From assembly GCF_900454895.1 (NCBI RefSeq), contig NZ_UGTA01000001.1:1860001-1924000 (forward strand): a stretch of DNA of 64,000 nucleotides. Direction: 5' to 3'. The position numbers were made by a program, and so were the translations under genes. This document shows positions 43,947-52,445 of this stretch, in pieces (the stretch's first letter is position 1; each line of letters begins with the position of its first letter). Source of the stretch: Phocoenobacter uteri. GTDB taxonomy: Bacteria > Pseudomonadota > Gammaproteobacteria > Enterobacterales > Pasteurellaceae. The notes under the pieces were generated by a model, which saw only the letters and a list, made by a program, of their open reading frames with translations, searched no databases and was not told where the DNA came from.

Positions 43947-45179
43947 TTAATGAAGTACTCTTGCTTTGATTGTGCCATCGATGGCTTTTAATTTAGCAAG
44001 CGTATCTGCAACATCGTCCGCTTCCACGTCAATCACAACATAACCGATTTGTGCGTCGGTTTGTAAATATTGAGCGGCGATATTGGTATTTTCATTCATA
44101 AAAATTTGGTTGATTTGATTCATCACACCTGGTTTGTTGGCGTGGATGTGTAATAAGCGTTTTGCACCGCTATGTTCTGGTAAAGAGACTTCTGGGAAAT
44201 TGACCGCTGAAAGCGTTGAGCCGTTATCTGAATATTTCACAAACTTGCTCGCCACTTCGGTACCGATATTTTCCTGTGCCTCTGAGGTTGAACCACCAAT
44301 GTGTGGCGTTAAAATGACATTATCAAATTCGCATAATGGTGAGACAAAAGGTTCATCTTTTGAGGCAGGTTCAACAGGGAATACATCAACGCCAGCACCG
44401 CGTAATTTACCACTTTTCAGTGCGTCGGCAAGGGCTTGAATATCCACAACTGTGCCACGTGCTGCATTGATGAATACCGCACCGTCTTTGCATTGAGCAA
44501 GGCGTTGAGCGTTGATCATATTTTTAGTTGAAGCATTTTCAGGGACGTGTAATGAAATCACATCCGATTCTGCTAACAAGTTTTCTAAGCTTGTCACTTG
44601 TTTTGCATTACCTAATGGCAGTTTATTTTCAATATCATAAAAAGAGACTTGCATACCGATCGATTCTGCGATGATACTTAACTGCGAGCCAATATGCCCG
44701 TAACCGATAATGCCTAATTTTTTATTACGCACTTCGTTTGCACCAACAGCAGATTTATTCCATAAACCACGATGTACTTCCATATTTGCTTGCACAGCTT
44801 TACGCATTAACAAAATAATTTCAGCAAGCACTAATTCAGCCACTGAGCGTGTATTTGAAAAAGGGGCGTTAAAAACGGGGATACCCAAACATTTTGCGGC
44901 TTCGGTATCCACTTGGTTGGTGCCGATACAGAAACAACCGATAGCAATCAATTTTTTGGCTTGTAATAAAACCTCCGCACTTAAATGGGTGCGAGAGCGA
45001 ATGCCGACAAAATGTGCGTCTTTAATTGCCTCAATTAAATCTTCGCCATCAAGGGCTTCTTTATAATAATGAATATTGTTGTATCCCGCTGATTTCAATA
45101 TATCAACGGCATTTTGGTGTACGCCTTCAAGCAATACAAATTTAATTTTTGATTTATCAAGAGAATTGGTAATTTTCAT
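43947..45179 (-). CDS. serA: D-3-phosphoglycerate dehydrogenase
   Basis: SerA oxidises 3-phosphoglycerate with NAD+, the first committed step of serine synthesis. It has 410 residues. The nucleotide-binding GYGHIG lies at 159-164, with catalytic Arg in NAARGTVVD, Glu in FPVEPASKDEPF and His in LTPHIGGST. A C-terminal ACT domain (about 338-410) should bind serine for feedback inhibition. AGGAAGTT lies before the ATG. rpiA, often next to serA, is not here; argS precedes it. Confidence 0.97.
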   Translation of the reverse strand: MKITNSLDKSKIKFVLLEGVHQNAVDILKSAGYNNIHYYKEALDGEDLIEAIKDAHFVGIRSRTHLSAEVLLQAKKLIAIGCFCIGTNQVDTEAAKCLGIPVFNAPFSNTRSVAELVLAEIILLMRKAVQANMEVHRGLWNKSAVGANEVRNKKLGIIGYGHIGSQLSIIAESIGMQVSFYDIENKLPLGNAKQVTSLENLLAESDVISLHVPENASTKNMINAQRLAQCKDGAVFINAARGTVVDIQALADALKSGKLRGAGVDVFPVEPASKDEPFVSPLCEFDNVILTPHIGGSTSEAQENIGTEVASKFVKYSDNGSTLSAVNFPEVSLPEHSGAKRLLHIHANKPGVMNQINQIFMNENTNIAAQYLQTDAQIGYVVIDVEADDVADTLAKLKAIDGTIKARVLH

Positions 45180-45210
45180 TATAACTTCCTGTCAGTATTG
45201 TGTTTGCTTC

Positions 45211-45230
45211 CCCCCTTATCGCTAAGGGGG
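45211..45230. other. GC-rich hairpin between argS and serA
   Basis: CCCCCTTA (45211-45218) and TAAGGGGG (45223-45230) form a perfect 8-bp stem with a TCGC loop, 31 bp upstream of the serA start. No U-tract follows on either strand, so it is not a classical terminator. It would lie in the serA 5' untranslated region or its promoter. Confidence 0.5.
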
Positions 45231-45231
45231 A

Positions 45232-45264
45232 TTTGTAAATTTTTATAAAAAAATGACCGCTTAC
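45232..45264 (-). repeat. Apl-type DNA uptake sequence after argS
   Basis: The minus strand reads GTAAGCGGTCATTTTTTT followed by AT and TTTACAAA. It starts 12 bp past the argS stop codon and is directly followed by the GC-rich hairpin. Confidence 0.7.
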
Positions 45265-45276
45265 TTTTGTAAAAAA

Positions 45277-47004
45277 TTACATTTTTTCAACGGTTTTAAT
45301 GCCTAATAAATCTAAGCCTTGTTTCAAGGTTTTAGAGGTTAAATAAGCTAATTTCAAACGGCTTTGTTTCACGCTTTCTTCCGCACTTAAAATTGGGCAA
45401 GCTTCATAGAAGGTAGAGAATGTACCCGCTAATTCATATAAGTATTGACATAAAACGTGTGGTGTCCCTTCTTTGGTGACCACTGTTACCGCTTCTTCAA
45501 ATTGTAATAATTTTAAGGCTAGGGCACGTTCTTTATCATCGTTGATCACAAGCTCGCCAGATAAAGTTTTAGGATCGATATTAGCACGATTGAAGATTGA
45601 ACTTACACGGGTATAAGCATATTGCATATAAGGTGCGGTGTTACCTTCAAAACTCAACATATTATCCCAATCAAAAATATAATCTGTGGTACGGTTTTTT
45701 GATAAGTCCGCATATTTCACAGAACCAATCGCAACCGCGTCAACCACTGCTTTTTTCTCATCAAGGGTTAAGTTTGGATTTTTTTCTGAAATCAATTTAT
45801 CTGCACGGCTTTCTGCTTCGTCAAGTAAATCCACTAATTTAACAGTACCGCCTGAACGTGTTTTGAATGGTTTGCCATCTTTACCTAACATCATACCAAA
45901 GTAGTGATGTTCAAGGCTGAAACTGTCTGGTACATAGCCCGCTTTACGTGTGATTAACCACGCTTGTTGCATATGTTGTGCTTGACGAGAATCAGAGAAA
46001 ACTAAGGCACGGTTTGCTTTTAACGTGTGGCAACGATATTTTGCTGCAGCGATATCGGTGGTGGTATAAAGGAATCCGCCGTCACCTTTTTGTACGATTA
46101 CCCCTAATGGATCGCCATCTTTATTTTTGAATTCATCAAGGTAAACCACATAAGCCCCTTGACTTTCTACCGCTAAACCTTGTGCTTTTAAATCTTCCAT
46201 AATGTCTGGAAGCATTGGATTATATAAGCTTTCACCCATTACATCATTTTCGGTTAACGTCACGTTTAAACGCTCGTAATTTTTTTGGTTTTGGCTCATC
46301 GTTAGATCAACCAATTTACGCCACATTGTATGACAATATTCGTCGCCACCCTGTAGTTTTACCACATAGCCACGTGCTTTTTTCGCAAATTCTTCATCTT
46401 CATCATAATGTTTTTTTGCATCACGATAAAATGCTTCTAAGTCACTTAATTCCATTTCTGACGCATCTTCATTTTCCATTTTTTCAAGGTAAGCAATTAA
46501 CATACCGAACTGCGTTCCCCAGTCACCAATATGGTTCGCACGAATCACTTTATTGCCTAAAAACTCTAATGAACGTACGACGGCATCACCGATAATGGTT
46601 GAACGTAAATGTCCTACGTGCATTTCTTTTGCTACGTTTGGCGAAGAGTAGTCAATAACAACGGTTTGCCCTTGATTAAGTTCAATCCCCAGTTTTTCAC
46701 TGCTCAGTGCTTGTTCAGTATTTTGTGCTAACCATTGTGGATTTAAGAAAATATTGATAAAGCCTGGACCTGCAATTTCTAATTTTTCTGCAATGCCGTC
46801 TAAATTAACCTTGTCTAATACTTTTTGAGCAAATTCACGAGGATTCACGCCTAACTTTTTCGCAACGCCCATAATGCCGTTTGCTTGATAGTCGCCGAAT
46901 TGTGGCTTACCTGATTGGCGAACAAGTGTCTCGCAGTTTTCATCTGCACCTGCTAACACCATCGCTTCTTTAACTTGTTTTGATAGAATTTGTTGAATAT
47001 TCAT
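45277..47004 (-). CDS. argS: Arginyl-tRNA synthetase
   Basis: ArgS charges tRNA-Arg. It has 575 residues. The class I motif appears as HVGH at 129-132 in SSPNVAKEMHVGHLRSTIIGD. A canonical KMSKS is absent, as in most ArgS; the region LGKDGKPFKTRSGG takes its place. An N-terminal additional domain recognises the tRNA elbow, and the C-terminal anticodon-binding domain ends in LLGIKTVEKM. It is divergent from the slyB-like gene with a 208-bp shared control region. Confidence 0.97.
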   Translation of the reverse strand: MNIQQILSKQVKEAMVLAGADENCETLVRQSGKPQFGDYQANGIMGVAKKLGVNPREFAQKVLDKVNLDGIAEKLEIAGPGFINIFLNPQWLAQNTEQALSSEKLGIELNQGQTVVIDYSSPNVAKEMHVGHLRSTIIGDAVVRSLEFLGNKVIRANHIGDWGTQFGMLIAYLEKMENEDASEMELSDLEAFYRDAKKHYDEDEEFAKKARGYVVKLQGGDEYCHTMWRKLVDLTMSQNQKNYERLNVTLTENDVMGESLYNPMLPDIMEDLKAQGLAVESQGAYVVYLDEFKNKDGDPLGVIVQKGDGGFLYTTTDIAAAKYRCHTLKANRALVFSDSRQAQHMQQAWLITRKAGYVPDSFSLEHHYFGMMLGKDGKPFKTRSGGTVKLVDLLDEAESRADKLISEKNPNLTLDEKKAVVDAVAIGSVKYADLSKNRTTDYIFDWDNMLSFEGNTAPYMQYAYTRVSSIFNRANIDPKTLSGELVINDDKERALALKLLQFEEAVTVVTKEGTPHVLCQYLYELAGTFSTFYEACPILSAEESVKQSRLKLAYLTSKTLKQGLDLLGIKTVEKM

Positions 47005-47146
47005 AGTAATAACCCATATTTAATTAAATTGTGTAAAGTTGCGTAAAATAATACTAAATTTTGCAATTTTTTGCAGAACTTTGGGGCGATTTTATCGCTT
47101 ATTTTATAAGAAAGGAACTCATTTAAGTGATAATTGTCTGAAATAG

Positions 47147-47196
47147 TGTCATAATGAGTTGTCCATACTAAAAGATTATCTTTTAGTCTTTTTTAT
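47147..47196 (+). promoter_or_regulatory. Extended -10 promoter and terminator-like leader hairpin before the slyB-like gene
   Basis: TGTCATAAT (47147-47155) is an extended -10 element. Transcription should begin near 47162. The first structure is then ACTAAAAG (47167-47174) paired with CTTTTAGT (47180-47187), followed by CTTTTTT, which looks like an intrinsic terminator located before the ribosome site (GAGGA, 47201-47205). It is either a leader attenuator or a 5' stabilising hairpin. Confidence 0.45.
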
Positions 47197-47212
47197 TTAA
47201 GAGGAAAATAAC

Positions 47213-47677
47213 GTGAAAAAATTAGCTTTAACATTAGCCCTTGCGACAACCTTAGGTTTAACAGGTTGTGCAAACCAAGACATTTTCAGTGGCGATGTTT
47301 ACACAGGTTCACAAGCAAAAGAAGCTCGCTCAATCAGCTACGGAAAAATTGTTTCTGTGCGTGATGTAAAAATTCAAGCACAAAGTGAAGGTATTATCGG
47401 TGGTTTAGGCGGCGGAGCTATCGGTGGCATTTTAGGTTCAACCGTTGGTGGTGGTAAAGGTCAAGATATCGCGACCGCAGTAGGTGCTATTGCTGGTGCT
47501 GTTGTAGGTAACAAAGCTGAACAAAAAGTTAATCAAGTTGCTTCAATGGAACTTGTTATTCGTAAAGACAACGGTCAAGAAATTGTGGTTGTTCAGAAAA
47601 AAGAAGCAGGATTTTTACCAGGTAAACGTGTAAGAATCGTAGGTTCAAGCTCTGATTTGAATGTTTCTTTGCTTTAA
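47213..47677 (+). CDS. slyB: Outer membrane lipoprotein, SlyB/PcP family (glycine zipper)
   Basis: This 154-residue lipoprotein has signal peptide MKKLALTLALATTLGLTG and lipobox LTGC (Cys at about 19). A glycine-zipper segment (about 62-102, GIIGGLGGGAIGGILGSTVGGG) follows, and then a beta-rich C-terminus. SlyB-type proteins associate with outer-membrane proteins under envelope stress. The start is GTG at 47213 (GTGAAAAAA), supported by GAGGA 7 nt upstream and by the signal peptide beginning there. A terminator-like hairpin lies in its leader and another after the stop codon. Confidence 0.88.
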   Translation: MKKLALTLALATTLGLTGCANQDIFSGDVYTGSQAKEARSISYGKIVSVRDVKIQAQSEGIIGGLGGGAIGGILGSTVGGGKGQDIATAVGAIAGAVVGNKAEQKVNQVASMELVIRKDNGQEIVVVQKKEAGFLPGKRVRIVGSSSDLNVSLL

Positions 47678-47713
47678 TTAAGACCGAGTTTCTTTAATTA
47701 TTCTTAACATATA

Positions 47714-47747
47714 AATAATAGAGATGTCATATTACATCTCTATTATT
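47714..47747 (+). terminator. Hairpin after the slyB-like gene
   Basis: A perfect 14-bp stem, AATAATAGAGATGT (47714-47727) with ACATCTCTATTATT (47734-47747), lies 37 bp past the stop codon. The U-rich part is within the stem, so it may protect the 3' end as well as terminate. Confidence 0.65.
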
Positions 47748-47836
47748 GTATCAATTCCCTTTCATACTTTTTGATTCCTAAAAATAAACACTAGCGATAA
47801 AACACACAAAAAGGTAAAATATTCTGTTACCTCAAA

Positions 47837-47870
47837 GCGTTTGTGAAAGTTGAAAACGCATTTTTATTTT
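47837..47870 (+). terminator. Terminator-like hairpin in the miaB leader
   Basis: GCGTTT (47837-47842) pairs with AAACGC (47854-47859), followed by ATTTTTATTTT, ending 30 bp before the miaB ATG. It could be a second terminator for the upstream gene or an attenuator for miaB. A -10-like TAAAAT (47815-47820) lies just upstream, which favours the latter. Confidence 0.4.
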
Positions 47871-47899
47871 AACCTATTTATTTTAAGATATATTTTATA

Positions 47900-49318
47900 A
47901 TGGCAAAGAAATTACATATTAAAACGTGGGGCTGTCAGATGAATGAATATGATTCATCAAAAATGGCGGATCTGCTGAATGAAACCCACGGATTTGAATT
48001 AACCGATAATGCAGAAGAAGCTGATGTGTTGCTTTTAAATACCTGTTCAATCCGTGAAAAAGCACAAGAAAAGGTATTCCATCAGTTGGGGCGTTGGAAA
48101 AACCTTAAAAAGAATAAACCTGATTTAGTGATTGGGGTTGGGGGCTGTGTAGCATCGCAAGAAGGTGAGCATATCCGTGAGCGAGCGCCTTATGTGGATA
48201 TGATTTTTGGACCACAAACCTTACACCGTTTGCCTGAAATGTTAAATAAGCGAAACGGCAATCCAATTATTGATATTAGCTTCCCAGAAATTGAGAAATT
48301 CGATAATTTACCAGAGCCACGTGCCGAAGGGGCAACGGCTTTCGTTTCTATTATGGAAGGCTGTAACAAGTATTGTTCGTTCTGCGTAGTGCCTTATACT
48401 CGTGGTGAAGAAGTGAGCCGTCCTGTGGATGATGTGTTATTTGAAATTGCACAACTTGCGGCACAAGGCGTGCGTGAAGTGAATTTATTAGGGCAAAATG
48501 TAAATGCGTATCGTGGAGCAACTTTTGATGGTGGAATTTGCACTTTTGCGGAATTATTACGTTTAGTGGCATCGATTGACGGTATCGATCGTTTACGTTT
48601 TACCACAAGCCACCCGATTGAATTTACTGATGATATTATTGATGTTTATCGTGATACCCCCGAGCTAGTCAGTTTCTTACATTTACCGATTCAAAGTGGC
48701 TCGGATCGTGTATTAACAATGATGAAACGTAATCATACGGCATTGGAATTTAAGGCAATTATTCGTAAATTACGCCAAGCTCGTCCAAATATTCAAATCA
48801 GTTCTGACTTTATCGTCGGCTTTCCGGGCGAAACAGCCAAAGATTTTGAAGATACAATGAAGTTAATCGAGCAAGTGAATTTTGATATGTCGTTTAGCTT
48901 TATTTACTCGGCTCGTCCAGGTACGCCTGCGGCTGACTTGCCTGATGATGTTAGCGAAGAAGAGAAAAAAGAGCGTTTATATCGCTTGCAACAACGTATC
49001 AACAATAACGCGTCGCAATTTACCCGTTTAATGATGGGAACAGAACAGCGTTTATTAGTGGAAGGCGTGAGTAAGAAAAATGTAATGCATCTTGTTGGAC
49101 GTAGTGAAACCAACCGTATCGTGACTTTTGAAGGCGATCCGTCTTTAATCGGTACATTTGTTGATGTAAAAATTACCGATACCTTTATGAACTCGTGCAA
49201 AGGCGAATTAGTACGTACCGAAGATCAAATGGGATTACGTATTTCAGAAAGCCCACAAAGTGTGATTGCTCGTACTCGTAAAGAAGATGAGTTAGGTGTG
49301 GGTAAATTCGTCGTTTAA
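47900..49318 (+). CDS. miaB: tRNA-2-methylthio-N6-dimethylallyladenosine synthase MiaB
   Basis: MiaB is a radical-SAM enzyme that adds the methylthio group to i6A37 of tRNAs reading UNN codons, including tRNA-Phe encoded nearby. It has 472 residues. The UPF0004 domain carries the auxiliary cluster cysteines 12, 49 and 83. The radical-SAM cysteines are 155, 159 and 162 in EGCNKYCSFC. A C-terminal TRAM domain follows. The N-terminus MAKKLHIKTWGCQMNEYDS is standard. It is followed by a strong terminator. Confidence 0.97.
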   Translation: MAKKLHIKTWGCQMNEYDSSKMADLLNETHGFELTDNAEEADVLLLNTCSIREKAQEKVFHQLGRWKNLKKNKPDLVIGVGGCVASQEGEHIRERAPYVDMIFGPQTLHRLPEMLNKRNGNPIIDISFPEIEKFDNLPEPRAEGATAFVSIMEGCNKYCSFCVVPYTRGEEVSRPVDDVLFEIAQLAAQGVREVNLLGQNVNAYRGATFDGGICTFAELLRLVASIDGIDRLRFTTSHPIEFTDDIIDVYRDTPELVSFLHLPIQSGSDRVLTMMKRNHTALEFKAIIRKLRQARPNIQISSDFIVGFPGETAKDFEDTMKLIEQVNFDMSFSFIYSARPGTPAADLPDDVSEEEKKERLYRLQQRINNNASQFTRLMMGTEQRLLVEGVSKKNVMHLVGRSETNRIVTFEGDPSLIGTFVDVKITDTFMNSCKGELVRTEDQMGLRISESPQSVIARTRKEDELGVGKFVV

Positions 49319-49347
49319 TTTATTTTGTCTTTTCATCGTATAAATAT

Positions 49348-49380
49348 AAACGGATACTGAGCAAGTATCCGTTTTTTATT
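49348..49380 (+). terminator. miaB terminator
   Basis: A perfect 10-bp stem, AAACGGATAC (49348-49357) with GTATCCGTTT (49365-49374), runs into six T (49372-49377). Confidence 0.88.
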
Positions 49381-49407
49381 CAATTTTTTAAATAAAGAGC
49401 ATCGAAA

Positions 49408-50511
49408 ATGCAATCAGATTTTAATTTTTCAACTGCTGTATTGAGTTGGTATCAACAATATGGACGCAAGAATTTACCGTGGCAACAAAATAAGACTTTA
49501 TATAGTGTATGGCTTTCGGAAGTGATGTTACAACAAACACAGGTTGCAACGGTTATTCCTTATTTTGAATGTTTTATCACGCGTTTCCCAACGGTGGTTG
49601 ATTTAGCAAATGCAGATATTGATGAAGTACTTCATTTGTGGACTGGGCTTGGCTACTATGCTCGTGCTAGAAATTTGCATAAAGCAGCGGTGCAAATTCG
49701 AGATAAATTCAATGGTGAATTTCCGACAAATTTTGATGATGTACTTGCATTATCAGGTGTGGGACGAAGTACTGCTGGGGCTGTTTTATCTTCGGTTTTA
49801 GGGCAACCTCACCCTATTTTAGACGGCAATGTAAAGCGTGTTTTAGCTCGCTTTTTTATGGTTGAAGGGTGGAGCGGTGTAAAGAGTGTTGAGAATAAAT
49901 TGTGGGAACTTTCAGAGCAAATTACACCTAACAATGAAGGTGTCGTTAATTTTAATCAGGCAATGATGGATTTAGGTGCGATGATCTGCACTCGAACTAA
50001 ACCTAAATGTACGCTTTGCCCATTAGAAAAACAGTGTAAAACCAATGAAATGCAAGTGTGGGAACAGTTTCCTACTAAAAAACCAAAGAAAATCTTACCT
50101 GAAAAACAGAGCTATTTTTTGATTTTAAAGCAAGGCTCAAAGGTTTTATTAGAAAAAAGAGAAGCAAAAGGATTGTGGGGCGGATTGTTTTCTTTTCCTC
50201 AATTTGACAGTTTAGAAGAATTGAAGCGGTCACTTTTTGATGAAAATTTACTAAAAATAATGGATCAACAAGTTGCATTTCGGCATACATTTAGCCATTT
50301 TCATTTAGATATCATTCCGATTCTTATTGATCTAGATTTGCAAAAAGAGAGAAAAAATGAACCGCTTCGTGTCGCTGAAAATCAGGGGATTTATAATGCA
50401 AATATATCTTTACAGCAAGATTATTGGTATGATTTAGACAATCCGAGTAAGGTGGGGCTTGCCACGCCGATCAAACGAATTTTAAATGAATTGAAACATA
50501 ATAAGAGGTAA
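49408..50511 (+). CDS. mutY: A/G-specific adenine glycosylase MutY
   Basis: MutY removes adenine mispaired with 8-oxoguanine in base-excision repair. It has 367 residues. Catalytic Glu38 lies in LSEVMLQQTQV. The helix-hairpin-helix LSGVGRSTAGAV and the Asp of LDGNVKRVLAR follow. The [4Fe-4S] cluster is C-X6-C-X2-C-X5-C in CTRTKPKCTLCPLEKQC, and the C-terminal NUDIX-like domain recognises oxoG. It heads a compact mutY-yggX-mltC operon with 3-bp and 1-bp-overlap junctions, the conserved enteric arrangement. Confidence 0.96.
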   Translation: MQSDFNFSTAVLSWYQQYGRKNLPWQQNKTLYSVWLSEVMLQQTQVATVIPYFECFITRFPTVVDLANADIDEVLHLWTGLGYYARARNLHKAAVQIRDKFNGEFPTNFDDVLALSGVGRSTAGAVLSSVLGQPHPILDGNVKRVLARFFMVEGWSGVKSVENKLWELSEQITPNNEGVVNFNQAMMDLGAMICTRTKPKCTLCPLEKQCKTNEMQVWEQFPTKKPKKILPEKQSYFLILKQGSKVLLEKREAKGLWGGLFSFPQFDSLEELKRSLFDENLLKIMDQQVAFRHTFSHFHLDIIPILIDLDLQKERKNEPLRVAENQGIYNANISLQQDYWYDLDNPSKVGLATPIKRILNELKHNKR

Positions 50512-50514
50512 ACA

Positions 50515-50790
50515 ATGGCTCGTAACGTATTTTGTGAGTATTTAAAAAAAGAAGCAGAAGGTTTAGATTTCCAACTTTATCCAGGTGAACTTGGTAAACG
50601 AATTTTTGATTCGATCAGTAAACAAGCGTGGTCAGAGTGGATCAAGAAGCAGACGATGTTAGTTAATGAAAAAAAATTAAATATGATGGATAGCGAACAT
50701 CGTAAATTACTGGAAACAGAAATGGTGAAGTTTTTATTTGAAGGTAAAGACGTGCATATTGAGGGATATGTGCCAGAGGATAAAAAGTAA
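50515..50790 (+). CDS. yggX: Iron-trafficking / oxidative damage protection protein YggX
   Basis: This is a 91-residue member of the YggX family, with MARNVFCEYLKKEAEGLDFQLYPGELGKRIFDSISKQAW at the N-terminus; Cys7 is the conserved cysteine. It is proposed to protect iron-sulfur clusters from oxidation and aid Fe(II) handling, which fits its position directly after MutY, an iron-sulfur enzyme. AGAGGTAAAC precedes the ATG. The stop codon overlaps the mltC start by one base. Confidence 0.95.
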   Translation: MARNVFCEYLKKEAEGLDFQLYPGELGKRIFDSISKQAWSEWIKKQTMLVNEKKLNMMDSEHRKLLETEMVKFLFEGKDVHIEGYVPEDKK

Positions 50791-51854
50791 TGAAAAAACT
50801 ATTTCCACTGGTTATTTTGCCTTTTTTGATTGCTTGCGGTAGCTCGACGAAGGAACAACCTCGTGTTTACACCAAAGATACTAGAGGATTGGATATTTTA
50901 ACTGGGCAATTTTCACGCAATATTGATAAGATTTGGGGTGTAAATGAACTATTAGTTGCCACTAAAAAAGATTATGTGAAATATACGGATCAATTTTATA
51001 CTCGTTCCCATATTAGCTTTGAGGAAGGGCGTATTACGATTGAAACGTTGGCAGATGCAAATCGGTTACGCAATGCGATTATTCATACTCTTTTAATGGG
51101 TAATGATGCTTCTGGTATCGACCTATTTGCTGCTGGGGATACGCCAATTAGCAACCATCCTTTCTTGCAAGGGCAGGTTGTAGATAATTTTAATCGTTCT
51201 ATTTCTAATATAATGATTGCTAGTGAGTACGCTAATTATTTATTACATAATAAATTACAGAAACGACGTCTTAAAAATGGGCGAGTGGTAAGTTATGTAA
51301 CGATTACGATGGTTGCTAATCACGTAGAGGCTCGTGCGAGAAAATATTTACCGACTATTCGTCAAGTTGCTACTCGTTATGGCATTCCTCCTAATTTAAT
51401 TTTAGCTATTATGCGAACTGAATCAAGCTTTAACCCTTATGCTGTAAGTTATGCGAATGCGATTGGGTTAATGCAAGTTGTACCTCGTACAGCGGGGATT
51501 GATATATTCAAATATAAAGGAAAAAGTGGTAAACCGAGTCGTAACTACCTTTATAACCCACAAAATAATATTGATGCAGGTACCACCTACTTACATATTC
51601 TTAAAAATGATTATTTAGCGGGAATCAATAACCCAATTTCAATGCGTTATGCGATGATTTCAGCATATAATAGTGGAGCAGGAGCTGTGTTACGAGTATT
51701 TGATAATGATAATTCACGAGCAATTGATAAAATAAATCGTTTATCACCTGAATTAGTTTATCAAATTTTGACCAACAAGCATCCATCAGCTCAGGCAAGA
51801 AATTATTTATTAAAAGTAAATAAAGCCTATAAAGAGTATCATAACGTCAGATAG
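50790..51854 (+). CDS. mltC: Membrane-bound lytic murein transglycosylase C
   Basis: MltC cleaves peptidoglycan glycan strands to 1,6-anhydro products from the inner face of the outer membrane. It has 354 residues. The signal peptide has lipobox LIAC (Cys16). The SLT domain (about 190-345) carries the catalytic glutamate in IMRTESSFNPYAVSYANAIGLMQV, with the Gln and Asn loops (AYNSGAGAV) following. It is the last gene of the operon; its terminator overlaps the stop codon. Confidence 0.95.
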   Translation: MKKLFPLVILPFLIACGSSTKEQPRVYTKDTRGLDILTGQFSRNIDKIWGVNELLVATKKDYVKYTDQFYTRSHISFEEGRITIETLADANRLRNAIIHTLLMGNDASGIDLFAAGDTPISNHPFLQGQVVDNFNRSISNIMIASEYANYLLHNKLQKRRLKNGRVVSYVTITMVANHVEARARKYLPTIRQVATRYGIPPNLILAIMRTESSFNPYAVSYANAIGLMQVVPRTAGIDIFKYKGKSGKPSRNYLYNPQNNIDAGTTYLHILKNDYLAGINNPISMRYAMISAYNSGAGAVLRVFDNDNSRAIDKINRLSPELVYQILTNKHPSAQARNYLLKVNKAYKEYHNVR

Positions 51855-51867
51855 TTGACGTTTTTTT
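51843..51867 (+). terminator. mltC terminator overlapping the stop codon
   Basis: AACGTCA (51843-51849) pairs with TGACGTT (51856-51862), followed by a run of seven T (51861-51867). The mltC stop codon (51852-51854) is in the loop. Confidence 0.85.
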
Positions 51868-51928
51868 AGATGATTTGCTCACAAAGCAATCTGTTAAACG
51901 TTTTTTTTAAATTTTTTGAAAAAAGTGT

Positions 51929-51957
51929 TTGACGAGGGGCGTAAAAAACGGTTTAAT
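51929..51957 (+). promoter_or_regulatory. tRNA promoter with stringent discriminator
   Basis: TTGACG (51929-51934) and TTTAAT (51952-51957) are 17 bp apart. The bases after the -10 include a GC-rich ACACCCCGC, typical of stable-RNA promoters inhibited by ppGpp. It lies about 20 bp before tRNA-Phe. Confidence 0.7.
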
Positions 51958-51977
51958 ACACCCCGCAAAGACGAGAT

Positions 51978-52053
51978 GCCTCGATAGCTCAGTCGGTAGA
52001 GCAGGGGATTGAAAATCCCCGTGTCGGTGGTTCGATTCCGCCTCGAGGCACCA
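51978..52053 (+). tRNA. pheT: tRNA-Phe (GAA)
   Basis: A complete 76-nt cloverleaf with encoded CCA. The acceptor GCCTCGA pairs with TCGAGGC (52043-52049), with discriminator A at 52050 and CCA at 52051-52053. The anticodon stem is GGGGA/TCCCC with GAA at 52011-52013, and the T-arm is GGTGG-TTCGATT-CCGCC. It matches E. coli tRNA-Phe closely. The gene symbol is by analogy only. Confidence 0.97.
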
Positions 52054-52062
52054 TCTCTCAAT

Positions 52063-52138
52063 TCCTCCTTAGTTCAGTCGGTAGAACGGTGGACTGTTAA
52101 TCCATATGTCGCTGGTTCAAGTCCAGCAGGAGGAGCCA
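52063..52138 (+). tRNA. asnT: tRNA-Asn (GTT)
   Basis: A 76-nt cloverleaf with encoded CCA, 9 nt after tRNA-Phe and in the same transcript. The acceptor TCCTCCT pairs with AGGAGGA (52128-52134), with discriminator G and CCA at 52136-52138. The anticodon GTT is at 52096-52098 within the GGACTGTTAATCC loop, and the T-loop is TTCAAGT. The symbol is by analogy only. Confidence 0.97.
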
Positions 52139-52145
52139 AATTCTT

Positions 52146-52180
52146 AAACGCTGATTAGAAATAATCAGCGTTTTCTTTTT
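52146..52180 (+). terminator. Terminator of the tRNA-Phe / tRNA-Asn operon
   Basis: A perfect 12-bp stem, AAACGCTGATTA (52146-52157) with TAATCAGCGTTT (52162-52173), leads into TTTTCTTTTTT. Confidence 0.9.
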
Positions 52181-52445
52181 TATCTCAAAAACATTTCAAA
52201 ATAATCTACAATAGCCTTGCTTATTAACTGTCATCAATGTCATAATTAGGCGTTTTTGTTTATTTAAAATTTTTCCCAAAAACAAAATAATTTTAACCGC
52301 TTAGATGGCGGTTTTGTTACGCAACAAAAACACTTACGCAATATATAGATATAAGACGTAAACCAAATATTATTTAGCCCTTTGTTTAACGCTCGTGAGA
52401 TCGGTAAGGTTTAAGGGATAACAAGACAGATTAAGAGAAAATACA
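52181..52445 (+). promoter_or_regulatory. rne promoter and long 5' untranslated region
   Basis: A promoter candidate is TTGCTT (52217-52222), 18 bp, CATAAT (52241-52246), with an upstream TG making an extended -10 (TGTCATAAT). This predicts a leader of about 190 nt. It contains hairpins ACCGC/GCGGT (near 52297-52313) and GTTTTGTT/AACAAAAAC (52311-52331). In E. coli the long rne leader lets RNase E destabilise its own mRNA; the same autoregulation is plausible here. No gene lies in this stretch. Confidence 0.45.
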
